Shown here: piece after piece, positions 8,691-17,142 of the stretch
Numbering within the stretch: position 1 is the first letter of the stretch
Layout: each line of letters begins with the position of its first letter
Translations under genes and position numbers: made by a program
NCBI RefSeq assembly: GCF_000526635.1
Contig: NZ_JAGL01000014.1
Coordinates: forward strand, 1 to 64,000
Source: Aminobacter sp. J41
GTDB taxonomy: Bacteria; Pseudomonadota; Alphaproteobacteria; Rhizobiales; Rhizobiaceae
DNA length: 64,000 bases
Reading direction: 5' to 3'
The notes under the pieces: generated by a model
Database searches by the model: none
Seen by the model: only the letters and a program-made list of their open reading frames with translations
Told to the model about the DNA's origin: nothing

Positions 8691-9197
8691 ATGACGGATG
8701 TTGAACATGAGGGCCATGAGATGGAAGAGAACGACAGCGTTATCTTGAGCCGAACTGAGGAAGTTACGCTTACCGCTAATATTGTTTCCGCCTATGTCTC
8801 GAACAATCCGGTCCCCGCGCAGAATCTGGGGGAACTGATCCAGTCGGTTCACGAATCACTCAAGCGTTTGGGAAGTACCGTTGCGGCAACTGAAGAAGAA
8901 CACGCCCGTCCGGCAGTAAATCCAAAGCGCTCGATCCATAGAGACCACCTTGTTTGTCTTGAAGACGGCAAGAAGTTCAAGTCGCTGAAGCGCCACCTCA
9001 TGTCCCACCATGGCATGACGCCGCAGCAGTACCGCGAGAAGTGGGGCCTGCCGGCCGACTATCCGATGGTTGCCCCAGCCTATTCGGCGCAACGTTCGGA
9101 TCTCGCCCGCAAGGTCGGTCTGGGCAAGCGCGAAGACGAAGCAGAGCCGGAGCCCGAGGCTCCCAAGCGTGGCCGCAAGAAGAAGTCGGCCGCCTGA
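8691..9197 (+). CDS. mucR: MucR/Ros-family zinc-finger transcriptional regulator
   Basis: 168 residues. The N-terminal half carries the helical oligomerisation region (TANIVSAYVSNNPVPAQNLGELI). The Ros-type finger follows at residues 89-107: Cys89, Asp92, His102 and His107. The spacing equals that of Ros (C, +3, +13, +18), but the second ligand is Asp instead of Cys. The MTPQQYREKWGLPADYPMVAPAYS block and a Lys/Arg-rich tail (KRGRKKKSAA) are characteristic of MucR. These proteins are global, H-NS-like regulators of exopolysaccharide, motility and symbiosis or virulence genes in rhizobia and brucellae. No clear SD; the start could be slightly downstream. Confidence 0.92.
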   Translation: MTDVEHEGHEMEENDSVILSRTEEVTLTANIVSAYVSNNPVPAQNLGELIQSVHESLKRLGSTVAATEEEHARPAVNPKRSIHRDHLVCLEDGKKFKSLKRHLMSHHGMTPQQYREKWGLPADYPMVAPAYSAQRSDLARKVGLGKREDEAEPEPEAPKRGRKKKSAA

Positions 9198-9220
9198 TCC
9201 GGCGAGCCGGCAGACACAGG

Positions 9221-9243
9221 CCTGGGCGGATCTCCCGCCTGGG
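9221..9243 (+). terminator. Probable terminator hairpin after mucR
   Basis: CCTGGGCGG / CCGCCTGGG form a 9-bp stem with two G-T wobbles around a 5-nt loop, followed by ATTTCCC. The rest of the 9198-9518 gap contains no gene that I can support. Confidence 0.45.
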
Positions 9244-9518
9244 ATTTCCCTGGGATTTCGTTGGGCGGCCAGGCGCATCTTGGGCTGGGAGCGCTTGATT
9301 CAGGCATCGCCGCTGTGCGTCACCCGCCTGCGGGAGCGCAACCGGCAGTCTGAAGCCCGGTGTCGGTGTGGCTTAGGCGTGCGCGCAGCGGCAGACGAGG
9401 TCCGTCGGCTGGCGCGCAACTCCTCGAACTGGCGCCTCTTCGAGCGCGCTTAAGAGTCCGGGCGATATGTTGCGGACGCGGCTTGGCGCCTGTTCATGCG
9501 CCAACCCTGATCCATTCC

Positions 9519-10001
9519 CTACTCGATCGCAATGATCTCGAGTTCGTGCTGGCCGGCGCGAACGACATCGCCAACGCTTTTGCCCAGCAGGGCGATCGCC
9601 ACGGGGGAGCCATACGAGATGGTGCCCGCGGCCGGGTTGGCCTCGTCCTCTCCGACGATGCGGTAGGTCTGCACGCGGCCGTCGTCGCGCTCGAACGTCA
9701 CCTTGTGCCCGAAGGCCACCACGTCGTTTGACGCGGGCGCGGGCATCAGCTGCGCGGTGCGCACGCGTTCGGCAAAATACTGCGCGTCGCGATAGGGCAC
9801 GGCCGACTGGCGCCGGCGCTCATTGATATCCTCGATCCGGCCTGCCTCCTCCAGCGCCTGCTGCGCGCGGGCAAGCTCGTCCTGCAGCAGCTTCAGCCCA
9901 GCCTCGGTGACGAGATTGGGCCGGCCGGAAATCGGCCGCGCGGGCAGCACCGTTTCCGATGCCGCCTCGGCGCTCTCTTCCTTCACGAATGCGACGCTCA
10001 C
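9519..10001 (-). CDS. GreA/GreB-family protein lacking the acidic tip residues
   Basis: 160 residues from GTG at 10001, which is preceded by AGGAGG; the longer upstream frame is not needed. The N-terminal part is the Gre coiled coil (LVTEAGLKLLQDELARAQQA) and the C-terminal part the FKBP-like Gre domain (VVAFGHKVTF...YRIVGEDEAN... SPVAIALLGKSVGDVV). In canonical GreA the coiled-coil tip reads GDLSENAEY with Asp41/Glu44; here the aligned segment is AVPYRDAQY, so both acidic residues are missing. It therefore probably binds the RNA polymerase secondary channel without stimulating transcript cleavage (inference). It is the last gene of the duplicated sulfatase locus, 107 bp after the upstream enzyme gene. 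Confidence 0.85.
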   Translation of the reverse strand: MSVAFVKEESAEAASETVLPARPISGRPNLVTEAGLKLLQDELARAQQALEEAGRIEDINERRRQSAVPYRDAQYFAERVRTAQLMPAPASNDVVAFGHKVTFERDDGRVQTYRIVGEDEANPAAGTISYGSPVAIALLGKSVGDVVRAGQHELEIIAIE

Positions 10002-10108
10002 GTCGAAGCCTCCTGTCGAAACTGAAGTTCGCGAATAAACCAAAGCGGCGGAAAAAGCTCCATGGGGTTTCAACCGGAAGATAAGCGGGGGCGTGCGTGC
10101 CGAGGTGC

Positions 10109-12628
10109 CTATGCCGGGGGGATAAGGAGCTCGCCAGCCTCACCGCTCTTGGATATCCCAAAGATCTTAAGCTGCGAGCGGTCCACGTCCGCATCCTGAA
10201 GCGGGCAAACGATGGAAAAGCCACTCAGGACTGCATCCGGAGACTCAAAGTGCCTCGCAACATCGGGCCGAGTACCCGATGGATTGGTCGCGCAAACGAA
10301 CTCTTCGCCGGAGAAGATCGCGACCGTGTCGGTCGACTTCTTCCTTATGGAGTCCACAGACCATCCACTCACCGCCAGCGAACCACCTTCCAGGCGCAGC
10401 ATGTCAACATAACCGAAGCTCTCCTTCGGAAGGATCGGATATTCCTGGCCCGCCGAGGAGGTAACCACCGACCGGCCGGCATCAACTTGAAACGTAGTTG
10501 TCTCTATGTCCACGGGGATCAGCCGGCGCTCACCGCTCTCATCAACGACCAGGAAGACTTCCAGCTTGTTGAAGCCATCAAGAAAGAGCTTTTCCGGCAG
10601 AAGGGCGCTTACATGCTGCCCATCTTCATCCTGCGCATAGACTTGGGAGACGGACGCCACTTTTCCGTTAAGTGCAAACAGAACCCAGCTTCCTGGCTGA
10701 ACCTCTCCGGTGATTTGACTGTCAATGACAGCGGGCAGGAAGCCTGTACCGAAGTCAACCGACGTGAACGAGTGCAGATTTTGCAGCAGTCGCACGTCTG
10801 ATCCCGACGGAGATATTTCCGCAGACAACGTCGCAATATCATGACCGATCAGGTCCGAGTAGCGATGGCTCACCTGCAGGTCGTCGAGGGGATGCCGGGG
10901 CGGAAAAGTACGTAACTGCCAGTCCAATAGCGGCAGACGAACGACCTCATCCCATGGGAACTCAAACTCCTCGCCATAAACGCTGAGGGCTATCCGCTCG
11001 CGTTCCGGAAAATCACTCGAGAACAAGCCCGCTCCGTCCAGATCCCACACATGCTCAATCCCGAGTTCGTCGGCGATGGTAGGCAGGATGTCTAGGGTCG
11101 AAACGGAAGCGTCGCTCACCCGCCCCTCCTTCTGGCCGGGCCGCTTGACGATGAGCGGGACATGCAGAAGCTCCGCGTTCTCCGTGGTCATTTTCCGGAT
11201 GAAGTGTTTTCGGGAGAAGGTGCGGCTGTGATCGGCAGTGACGATGATAAGCGCATCGTCGTACATTTCCTTTTCCTTCAGGCGGTCGATCAACTCACCG
11301 ATTTTCCGATCTAACAGCCCCACCTGCAGCATATATCTCTGGTAATCCAGACTAATTAGATCCTGATTGTCCCCCCACACATCCATATCGCTCCCAAAGC
11401 CATAGCGGGTGGAGTTGTACATCATTCCACTAGGGAAGAATTCATAAGGCGCGTGCGGCAGCAATACGTGAAGAAAATTCAGATGATCTTCTCCTCCGAC
11501 CGTATCAATGAAATCGTCGATGAAGCGCGGTTTCGTTTTCTTCTTAAGCTTCCCGCCCATCGCCCGCTGGATATCAAGAAACTGTTGATCGAACGCCGAA
11601 TCCTGACGGGCGCCAAAGCCATGCCACCCTCCTGCAAGGCTCGGCAGATGTTCTGAAGCGATTTCCTGAGGCAGCAAGCTATGACCCAGAATGACCAACA
11701 CATCGGATCCGAAGCGCCCTGAACTGAATTCCTTCTTGTCGTTCTCGCAGATCGTGCCTGGACAGAGGGAAGTCAGCAACTCATGCACGTTCATCCGGTA
11801 ATTCTCCCCCAACATCGTGAACAGGTTGCGGGGATGATCGGCGAAGGTAGGCAGACGTTGTTCGGCACCTGGTCGCTTGCCGGTTAGAATGGCAGGCACC
11901 GCGGCCGTCGTCAGATGGTAAGGCGATGTTGCGCGAGGGAACCACCACGAGTCCTTCGCCAGCGCCGCGAAATTTGGATAGCGGACTTCGTCGATCTGCT
12001 TGTTCTCATCCAGCAGAACCGTTGGGTTGAACTCGTCGAAGACAATGAACACGATCGGCGGGGTCTTTTTCGGCGGGCTTACTTCGCCAAAAACGTCGCC
12101 GCCCTTGCTGAGCACCAGCCTCGACGCCGGCGAAACGAACAGGAAGTTCAGCGGCAGGAGAAGCGCGCCGATCGCGGCGATGGAAACCATGCGGCTCACC
12201 GTCGCCGAGCGCCAGTAGAAGAGGCTCGCAAGCACCGCGAGGAGCAAGGAAAGGCCGAGGAGAAGCTTCACGTCGAGGTCGAGGAAGCGGTCGAGCACCT
12301 GCTGCGCGATGATACCAAGCAAAACAAGGACTACGAGACCGTGCAGAACCTTGCCGGCCGGCCGGTAGATCCTGCTCACCAGCCACTCAACCGCGATGAT
12401 CGCCAGCGGCGCGATGAGCGCCAGGCCCACCGCGAAGGCGACGATCACCAGCGGCGTTGCGTTGTGCGCCACCAAGAATTCCGGCGCCTCGCCGATCGTG
12501 CTGAACACCGGCTGCGCGATTGCGAGCGCGAAAAGCGCAAGCGTATGCAGCGCCTCGACCCGGAATGGCCGGACGCTGCCCCTTCTCCCATCCCTGGCAA
12601 TCTGGTTAGTGGGTGTCGAGTGTATCAT
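10109..12628 (-). CDS. Membrane-anchored sulfatase/phosphoethanolamine-transferase-superfamily enzyme, copy 1
   Basis: 839 residues. Residues 20-170 form an N-terminal membrane domain with about five hydrophobic segments. A periplasmic alkaline-phosphatase-fold domain follows: metal-binding Asp in FIVFDEFN (about 198), candidate nucleophile Thr in YHLTTAAVPAILTGKRP (about 240), and TADHSRTF near 490. A Thr rather than Cys/Ser at the nucleophile position is typical of phospho-group transferases, so the sulfatase label may be wrong. The C-terminal ~250 residues hold a beta-rich repeat-like region. No clear SD; the start is uncertain. It is 75% the same plan as the gene at 13212-15722 and shares its membrane domain almost identically. 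Confidence 0.8.
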   Translation of the reverse strand: MIHSTPTNQIARDGRRGSVRPFRVEALHTLALFALAIAQPVFSTIGEAPEFLVAHNATPLVIVAFAVGLALIAPLAIIAVEWLVSRIYRPAGKVLHGLVVLVLLGIIAQQVLDRFLDLDVKLLLGLSLLLAVLASLFYWRSATVSRMVSIAAIGALLLPLNFLFVSPASRLVLSKGGDVFGEVSPPKKTPPIVFIVFDEFNPTVLLDENKQIDEVRYPNFAALAKDSWWFPRATSPYHLTTAAVPAILTGKRPGAEQRLPTFADHPRNLFTMLGENYRMNVHELLTSLCPGTICENDKKEFSSGRFGSDVLVILGHSLLPQEIASEHLPSLAGGWHGFGARQDSAFDQQFLDIQRAMGGKLKKKTKPRFIDDFIDTVGGEDHLNFLHVLLPHAPYEFFPSGMMYNSTRYGFGSDMDVWGDNQDLISLDYQRYMLQVGLLDRKIGELIDRLKEKEMYDDALIIVTADHSRTFSRKHFIRKMTTENAELLHVPLIVKRPGQKEGRVSDASVSTLDILPTIADELGIEHVWDLDGAGLFSSDFPERERIALSVYGEEFEFPWDEVVRLPLLDWQLRTFPPRHPLDDLQVSHRYSDLIGHDIATLSAEISPSGSDVRLLQNLHSFTSVDFGTGFLPAVIDSQITGEVQPGSWVLFALNGKVASVSQVYAQDEDGQHVSALLPEKLFLDGFNKLEVFLVVDESGERRLIPVDIETTTFQVDAGRSVVTSSAGQEYPILPKESFGYVDMLRLEGGSLAVSGWSVDSIRKKSTDTVAIFSGEEFVCATNPSGTRPDVARHFESPDAVLSGFSIVCPLQDADVDRSQLKIFGISKSGEAGELLIPPA
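12113..12577 (-). repeat. Near-identical membrane-domain segment, copy 1 (partner 15240-15704)
   Basis: This 465-bp stretch encodes residues from SVRPFRV to SPASRLV and differs from the copy at 15240-15704 in only two amino acids, with a few silent changes. Identity ends abruptly at the beginning of the catalytic domain, where the two proteins diverge strongly. Confidence 0.9.
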
Positions 12629-12675
12629 GTTGGGCCCAAACTCTGTGCGTCTCGGTTAGCAGCCAGGTGTCGCCG

Positions 12676-13113
12676 CTACGCAGGTGGAGGTGGGATGTGA
12701 AGCTCACCCGCTCCACCATTCGGCGAAATGCCGTAGATTTTCAGCTTCGTGAGGCTCAAGGTTGAGTTCGGCGCCTTGAGATACGGCGCCACGTTGGGGC
12801 GCTCGAACGTCACCTTGTGCCCGAAGGCCACCACGTTGTTCGACGCGGGCGCCGGCTTCACCTGCGCGGTGCGCACGCGCTCGGCAAGATACTGCGCATC
12901 GCGATAGGGCACGGCCGACTGGTGCCGGCGCTCATCGATATCCTCGATCCGGCTTGCCTCCTCCAGCGCCTCGTGCGCGCGGGCAAGATCGTCCTGCAGC
13001 ATCTTCAGCCCCGCCTTGGTGACAAGATTGGGCCGGCGGGAAATGGGCCGCGGGGGCAGCACCGTTTCCAATGCCGCCTTGGCGCTATTTTCCGTTACGA
13101 CGCCGACGCTCAA
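12676..13113 (-). pseudogene. Chimeric ORF: GreA-like N-terminus fused in frame to the tail of a sulfatase-type protein
   Basis: Residues 1 to about 104 are clearly homologous to the GreA-like protein at 9519-10001 (RPNLVTKAGLKMLQDDLARA, SAVPYRDAQYLAERVRTAQ, NNVVAFGHKVTFE). Directly after VTFE the sequence switches to RPNVAPYLKAPNS and LKIYGISPNGGAGELHIPPP, which match the C-terminus of the sulfatase-type protein at 10109-12628 (RPDVARHFESPD, LKIFGISKSGEAGELLIPP). The junction is at about 12798-12803. The Gre C-terminal domain is lost. The start codon is TTG at the position of GTG in the intact copy. Most likely a deletion product and non-functional, but the frame is intact, so expression is not excluded. 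Confidence 0.8.
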
Positions 13114-13211
13114 CTGACCCTCCCACTATTTCAGGACCGGCTCGCGAACACGAACTATCCGCGCACAACAAGTGACCTGCGGTCTCCGTGTGAATCCTGA
13201 GCATTGTATAT

Positions 13212-15722
13212 TCAATGGGTCAGGATCTCTGATGGCATCCGCAGTGGTGCGGCAATACCTGAGTCATCGACCGCAAAGGCTTTAAGTTCGGAGCCGTCAA
13301 AACCGTCCTCAGGAAGCGGACACTGAGTAGCAAACCCGCTGTACCTAGTTGTTTCCTTCCCGAAGCCGGCGACAAGGTCAGGCCGCTCGATGTACACGGC
13401 AGCACCGCAAATAAATCGCTCGCCACTGAAAAGAGCTACGCTCTTTGCTGGCAGGAAATTCGTACGATTGAACGACCAGCCTCGCATCAACACGCTCTTC
13501 CCGCGAATTTCAAGGGAATCTACGTATCCGTGCTCAACGTCGCGACGAATAGTGAATACCTCCCCAGTCGAAGCGGTAATAGTGTCGGCAGTTGCATTCA
13601 AGGAATAGATTTCTTCGGATCCAGATACGGGGACAAGATATGGATATTCTTCATCCCGCATCATTATCAGATATAGGGCGACGTCATTTGCCCCATCCTT
13701 AAAGTATTTATCCGAAACAAGAGATGCTATCTGACCATTACCGCGCTCGTTGCGAGATGTCGGTACCACATCCGCAACCATGCCGTTTGCCACCACAGCT
13801 ACTGAAAGGCCCTCCCCGAACCCGCGTCCTGTCAGTTCCGCGTGAAGCAGCGACGGAACAGTCCCGCTGGACAATTCGATGTCGGCGAACTGGCGCAGAG
13901 ACCCAAGCAACCTAACATCCTCCCGGCCGTCGGGAACAGTCACATCGAAACTCTCGATGTTCCTGCCGATCAAATCGGAGTGACGACGAATGATGTGCGT
14001 ATCCGCAAGCGGAATACCGCTCCCAAAGGTCGCTTGCTGCCACGACAGCAACGGGAGCGATGTGATTTCGGCCGTCTTAAACGTGTAAGGCTTGCCTCGA
14101 GCAACAATGTTGATCTCGGCGAGATGTTCACGTTCCTTTGCAAACAGAGAAACGCCGTCAAACTTCCAGTCGGTATTAATCGCGAGCTGCTCGACGATAG
14201 TCGGGACTATGTCGAGGGTTGAGACCGTTTCATCACTGATCTCTCCTGTAGTCTGGCCCGGCAATTTCACAAAGAGAGGCACGTGCAGGACATCGCCGTT
14301 CTCCTGCGCCAGTTCCCTTACCGGCAATCCTGGCTTGAACGCCCGTCCGTGATCAGCCGTCACGATTAGGAGAGTCTGATCGTAGACCCCTTTGCGTTTC
14401 AAGCTGCGAATGAGCTCGCTGACTTTTCGGTCGACCAGCCCAAGCTGCATCATATAGCGGAGATAGGCGTGATTGATCAGCTGCTGGTCATCCGACCAAG
14501 ATCGATCTTTCATACCGAGTTGAGTGGTGGTGCCGAAATATCTGTTTCCACTCGGGAGAAACTCGTAAGGCGAGTGCGGAAGGAGAACGTGCAGAAGATC
14601 AAGCCGTCCTTCCTCCGCTCCGCTCTCTTCGATGAAGCGATCGAATAAATCGACGCGCGATACCGATATTTGTTTGTTGAAGCGCTGCACGAAGTCACGT
14701 TCGATTTGCCGCTTTTCATCGGCATCCGTCGCACCATCCTTGAAGCCTCGCCAGCCCTGGGTAAGCGGGGGCAACAACGCAGCAGCGGAACGTCGCGGCA
14801 ATAGTGCATGGGCTGCCACGACCCCAAGATCTGACAGGAACTGGTGGGGCTGGAATTGGCGATCTGAGGAGCTGCAGTAAGTCTGGGGGCACAGTGATGT
14901 GAGCGCCTCACGGACATTTAGCTCGTAGTGTTCGCCCAGCATCGTAAAGAGGTTACGCGGGTGGTCCGAATGGGACGGGACCGCCTTCTCCGGGTCGGGC
15001 AGCTTGCCGGTCAGGATTGCGGGCACGGCGAACTGCGTTTGGTGATAGGGGCTTACGGCCTTGCGAAACCACCAAGATTCCGCTGCCAGTTCACCGAAAC
15101 CCGGAAATCTCGCGCTGTCCAAATTCCCATCAGCGTCAAACAGCGGTGTGACGTTGAACTCGTCCAGGATGAGCATAACCACCGGCGTGCGCTTCTGCGG
15201 CGCCGACGACCCTGATCCCATATCATCCCGGCCACTCGCTACCAGCCTCGATGCCGGCGAGACGAACAGAAAGTTCAGCGGCAGGAGAAGCGCGCCGATG
15301 GCGGCGATGGAGACCATGCGGCTCACGGTCGCCGAGCGCCAGTAGAGGAGGCTCGCAAGCACCGCGAGGAGCAAGGAAAGGCCGAGGAGAAGCTTCACGT
15401 CGAGGTCGAGGAAGCGGTCGAGCACCTGCTGAGCAATGATGCCAAGCAGTACAAGGACTACGAGACCGTGCAGGACCTTGCCGGCCGGCCGGTAGATCCT
15501 GCTCACCAGCCACTCGACCGCGATGATCGCCAGCGGCGCGATGAGCGCCAGGCCCACCGCGAAAGCGACGATCACCAGCGGCGTTGCGTTGTGCGCCACC
15601 AGAAATTCCGGCGCCTCGCCGATCGTGCTGAACACCGGCTGCGCGACCGCCAGTGCAAACAGCGCAAGCGTATGCAGCGCCTCGACCCGGAATGGCCGGA
15701 CGCTCGTCATCTTCTCGTCCAT
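13212..15722 (-). CDS. Membrane-anchored sulfatase/phosphoethanolamine-transferase-superfamily enzyme, copy 2
   Basis: 836 residues from ATG at 15722, which has GAGGGG upstream; this start leaves 10 bp after the methyltransferase stop. The membrane domain is almost identical to that of copy 1, but the periplasmic catalytic domain has diverged: LILDEFN for the first metal Asp, SPYHQTQFAVPAILTGKLP around the candidate Thr/Gln nucleophile region, VTADHGRAF for the second metal site, and a longer domain with KRQIERDFVQRFN. The C-terminal module (HGYVDSLEIRGKSVLMRGWS) parallels copy 1. Likely modifies an extracytoplasmic glycan or lipid; the substrate group is not determinable. Part of the 17363-to-9519 operon. 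Confidence 0.8.
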   Translation of the reverse strand: MDEKMTSVRPFRVEALHTLALFALAVAQPVFSTIGEAPEFLVAHNATPLVIVAFAVGLALIAPLAIIAVEWLVSRIYRPAGKVLHGLVVLVLLGIIAQQVLDRFLDLDVKLLLGLSLLLAVLASLLYWRSATVSRMVSIAAIGALLLPLNFLFVSPASRLVASGRDDMGSGSSAPQKRTPVVMLILDEFNVTPLFDADGNLDSARFPGFGELAAESWWFRKAVSPYHQTQFAVPAILTGKLPDPEKAVPSHSDHPRNLFTMLGEHYELNVREALTSLCPQTYCSSSDRQFQPHQFLSDLGVVAAHALLPRRSAAALLPPLTQGWRGFKDGATDADEKRQIERDFVQRFNKQISVSRVDLFDRFIEESGAEEGRLDLLHVLLPHSPYEFLPSGNRYFGTTTQLGMKDRSWSDDQQLINHAYLRYMMQLGLVDRKVSELIRSLKRKGVYDQTLLIVTADHGRAFKPGLPVRELAQENGDVLHVPLFVKLPGQTTGEISDETVSTLDIVPTIVEQLAINTDWKFDGVSLFAKEREHLAEINIVARGKPYTFKTAEITSLPLLSWQQATFGSGIPLADTHIIRRHSDLIGRNIESFDVTVPDGREDVRLLGSLRQFADIELSSGTVPSLLHAELTGRGFGEGLSVAVVANGMVADVVPTSRNERGNGQIASLVSDKYFKDGANDVALYLIMMRDEEYPYLVPVSGSEEIYSLNATADTITASTGEVFTIRRDVEHGYVDSLEIRGKSVLMRGWSFNRTNFLPAKSVALFSGERFICGAAVYIERPDLVAGFGKETTRYSGFATQCPLPEDGFDGSELKAFAVDDSGIAAPLRMPSEILTH
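15240..15704 (-). repeat. Near-identical membrane-domain segment, copy 2 (partner 12113-12577)
   Basis: Second copy of the 465-bp segment; same orientation, 3127 bp apart. The distance corresponds to one duplicated sulfatase-GreA unit. Confidence 0.9.
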
Positions 15723-15732
15723 GGTCAGCCCC

Positions 15733-17142
15733 TCAGCGCCTGTCGGTCCGGTCATACTGGAACAGGGTGCGGCCAGATGCCGAGATCACCTTCTTCCCAA
15801 CGATCGCCGCCCGCCGCGCGAGTGCCGCCTCGAAGACTTCCTCGGTGTAGTCCGGGAAAATATCCTCGCGCAGCGCCAGCATCTTCTGCACGGTGCTGTC
15901 GTTCTTCGGCACGAACTCGATGATGCCGACGGGCGCGATGCCGACCAGCCAGTCGACCACGTCGTCGAGCGGCACGTTGCGGCCGATCGCGAGGTGATGC
16001 TCGAAGGCAAGCGCGATCAGCGCATCGGCCTTCGCGCGGCTGGCAAAGCCCGAGCGTTCGCCCTGCTTCCAGCCTTGGTCGGGGCTTGGATTGGCGGCGT
16101 CGAGCCACAGCGGCAGGTAGTTGAGCTTCTGTTCGCGGGCGCGCGAATAGGCAAGGTCGACCGCGCGCTGGTCGAAGTCGAAGCCGATCACCGACTGCGC
16201 GCCGCCCTCAAGTGCAGCCACCGAATAGTCGCCGGTGTTGCAGCCAAGGTCGATGAGCCGCGCGGGCTTCACCGCGGCGGCGAACTGCTGGATCGCGGCC
16301 TTCTTGGCGCGCGCTTCTTCGTCGGTATAGGTGTGGGTGTGGGCGTATTCGCCCCACACGGTCTTGCCGGTGTCTGCCGGCTCCATGCGGGCGATCCAGT
16401 TGCGCAGCTGCACGAGGAAGCCGTTATAGGCGGTGCGCGACAGGCGCGTGTTGGACTTTGCCTTCTCGATCGACTCGTCGGGGGCGTTGAGCGCGCGCTG
16501 CTCGAGCTTGGCCGGCATCACAACCTGGCTCAGCATGTTCCAGGACAGGCGCTTGCGAAGCGGCAGCATGTTGGCGAGATGCAGCGTCGGTATGCCTTCT
16601 AGGCTCCCGCGGAACCAGGCATTGTGCGGCACGCCCAGCACCGAGCGCAGGATGAGCGGGTTCAAAAACTGCTCGCAGAACTGGCGATGACCCTGCCAGA
16701 ACTCGCCCTCGCGATAGGGCCTGAGCGACAGAAGGTCGATGAAGACCGGGTCGGGACCGACGAACTGGACGTTGTAGGCGGTCGCGTCCGAGAGGACGAC
16801 GTCGCGCTTCAAGAGGTCGATCTGCAAGTCGAGATGATGCAGCGCCGCGGCCTTCAGCTCCGAGAACGACCACTCGTAAGGGTATGAGATGAACGGCACG
16901 CGGTCGTGCTCGATCAGGTATGCGGCGCTTGGAAATTCGAACGGCCATTCGCTGCGCGGCACCTCGCGGCTGCCGACGATGCGACCCTCCGAAGTAAATT
17001 CCCCTATTACTCCGGCGTCGCGCACTTTCTCATAAGCTTCGCGCGCGACTTCATTCACCGTGCGAAAGATACGTGAACCAAGAGTATAAACACTTCCCGA
17101 CGGATCTCGAAAGGATCCAAGATTTCTCCCCGTCTCGAGCAC
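15733..17142 (-). CDS. Class I SAM-dependent methyltransferase with N-terminal kinase-like/accessory region
   Basis: 469 residues from GTG at 17142. The SAM-binding motif I is at residues 296-308 (LIDLGCNTGDYSV), followed by the acidic motif II loop (VIGFDFDQRAVDLAYSRA). The ~290 residues before it are conserved-looking (PFISYPYEWSFSELKAAALH, SDATAYNVQFVGPDPVFIDL) and resemble the front half of the NoeA-type/NodS-unrelated methyltransferases found in rhizobial polysaccharide loci; the similarity to NoeA is from memory and tentative. The start overlaps the stop of the upstream micro-protein gene by one base (TAGTG), implying translational coupling. Substrate probably a surface glycan (inference). 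Confidence 0.8.
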   Translation of the reverse strand: MLETGRNLGSFRDPSGSVYTLGSRIFRTVNEVAREAYEKVRDAGVIGEFTSEGRIVGSREVPRSEWPFEFPSAAYLIEHDRVPFISYPYEWSFSELKAAALHHLDLQIDLLKRDVVLSDATAYNVQFVGPDPVFIDLLSLRPYREGEFWQGHRQFCEQFLNPLILRSVLGVPHNAWFRGSLEGIPTLHLANMLPLRKRLSWNMLSQVVMPAKLEQRALNAPDESIEKAKSNTRLSRTAYNGFLVQLRNWIARMEPADTGKTVWGEYAHTHTYTDEEARAKKAAIQQFAAAVKPARLIDLGCNTGDYSVAALEGGAQSVIGFDFDQRAVDLAYSRAREQKLNYLPLWLDAANPSPDQGWKQGERSGFASRAKADALIALAFEHHLAIGRNVPLDDVVDWLVGIAPVGIIEFVPKNDSTVQKMLALREDIFPDYTEEVFEAALARRAAIVGKKVISASGRTLFQYDRTDRR

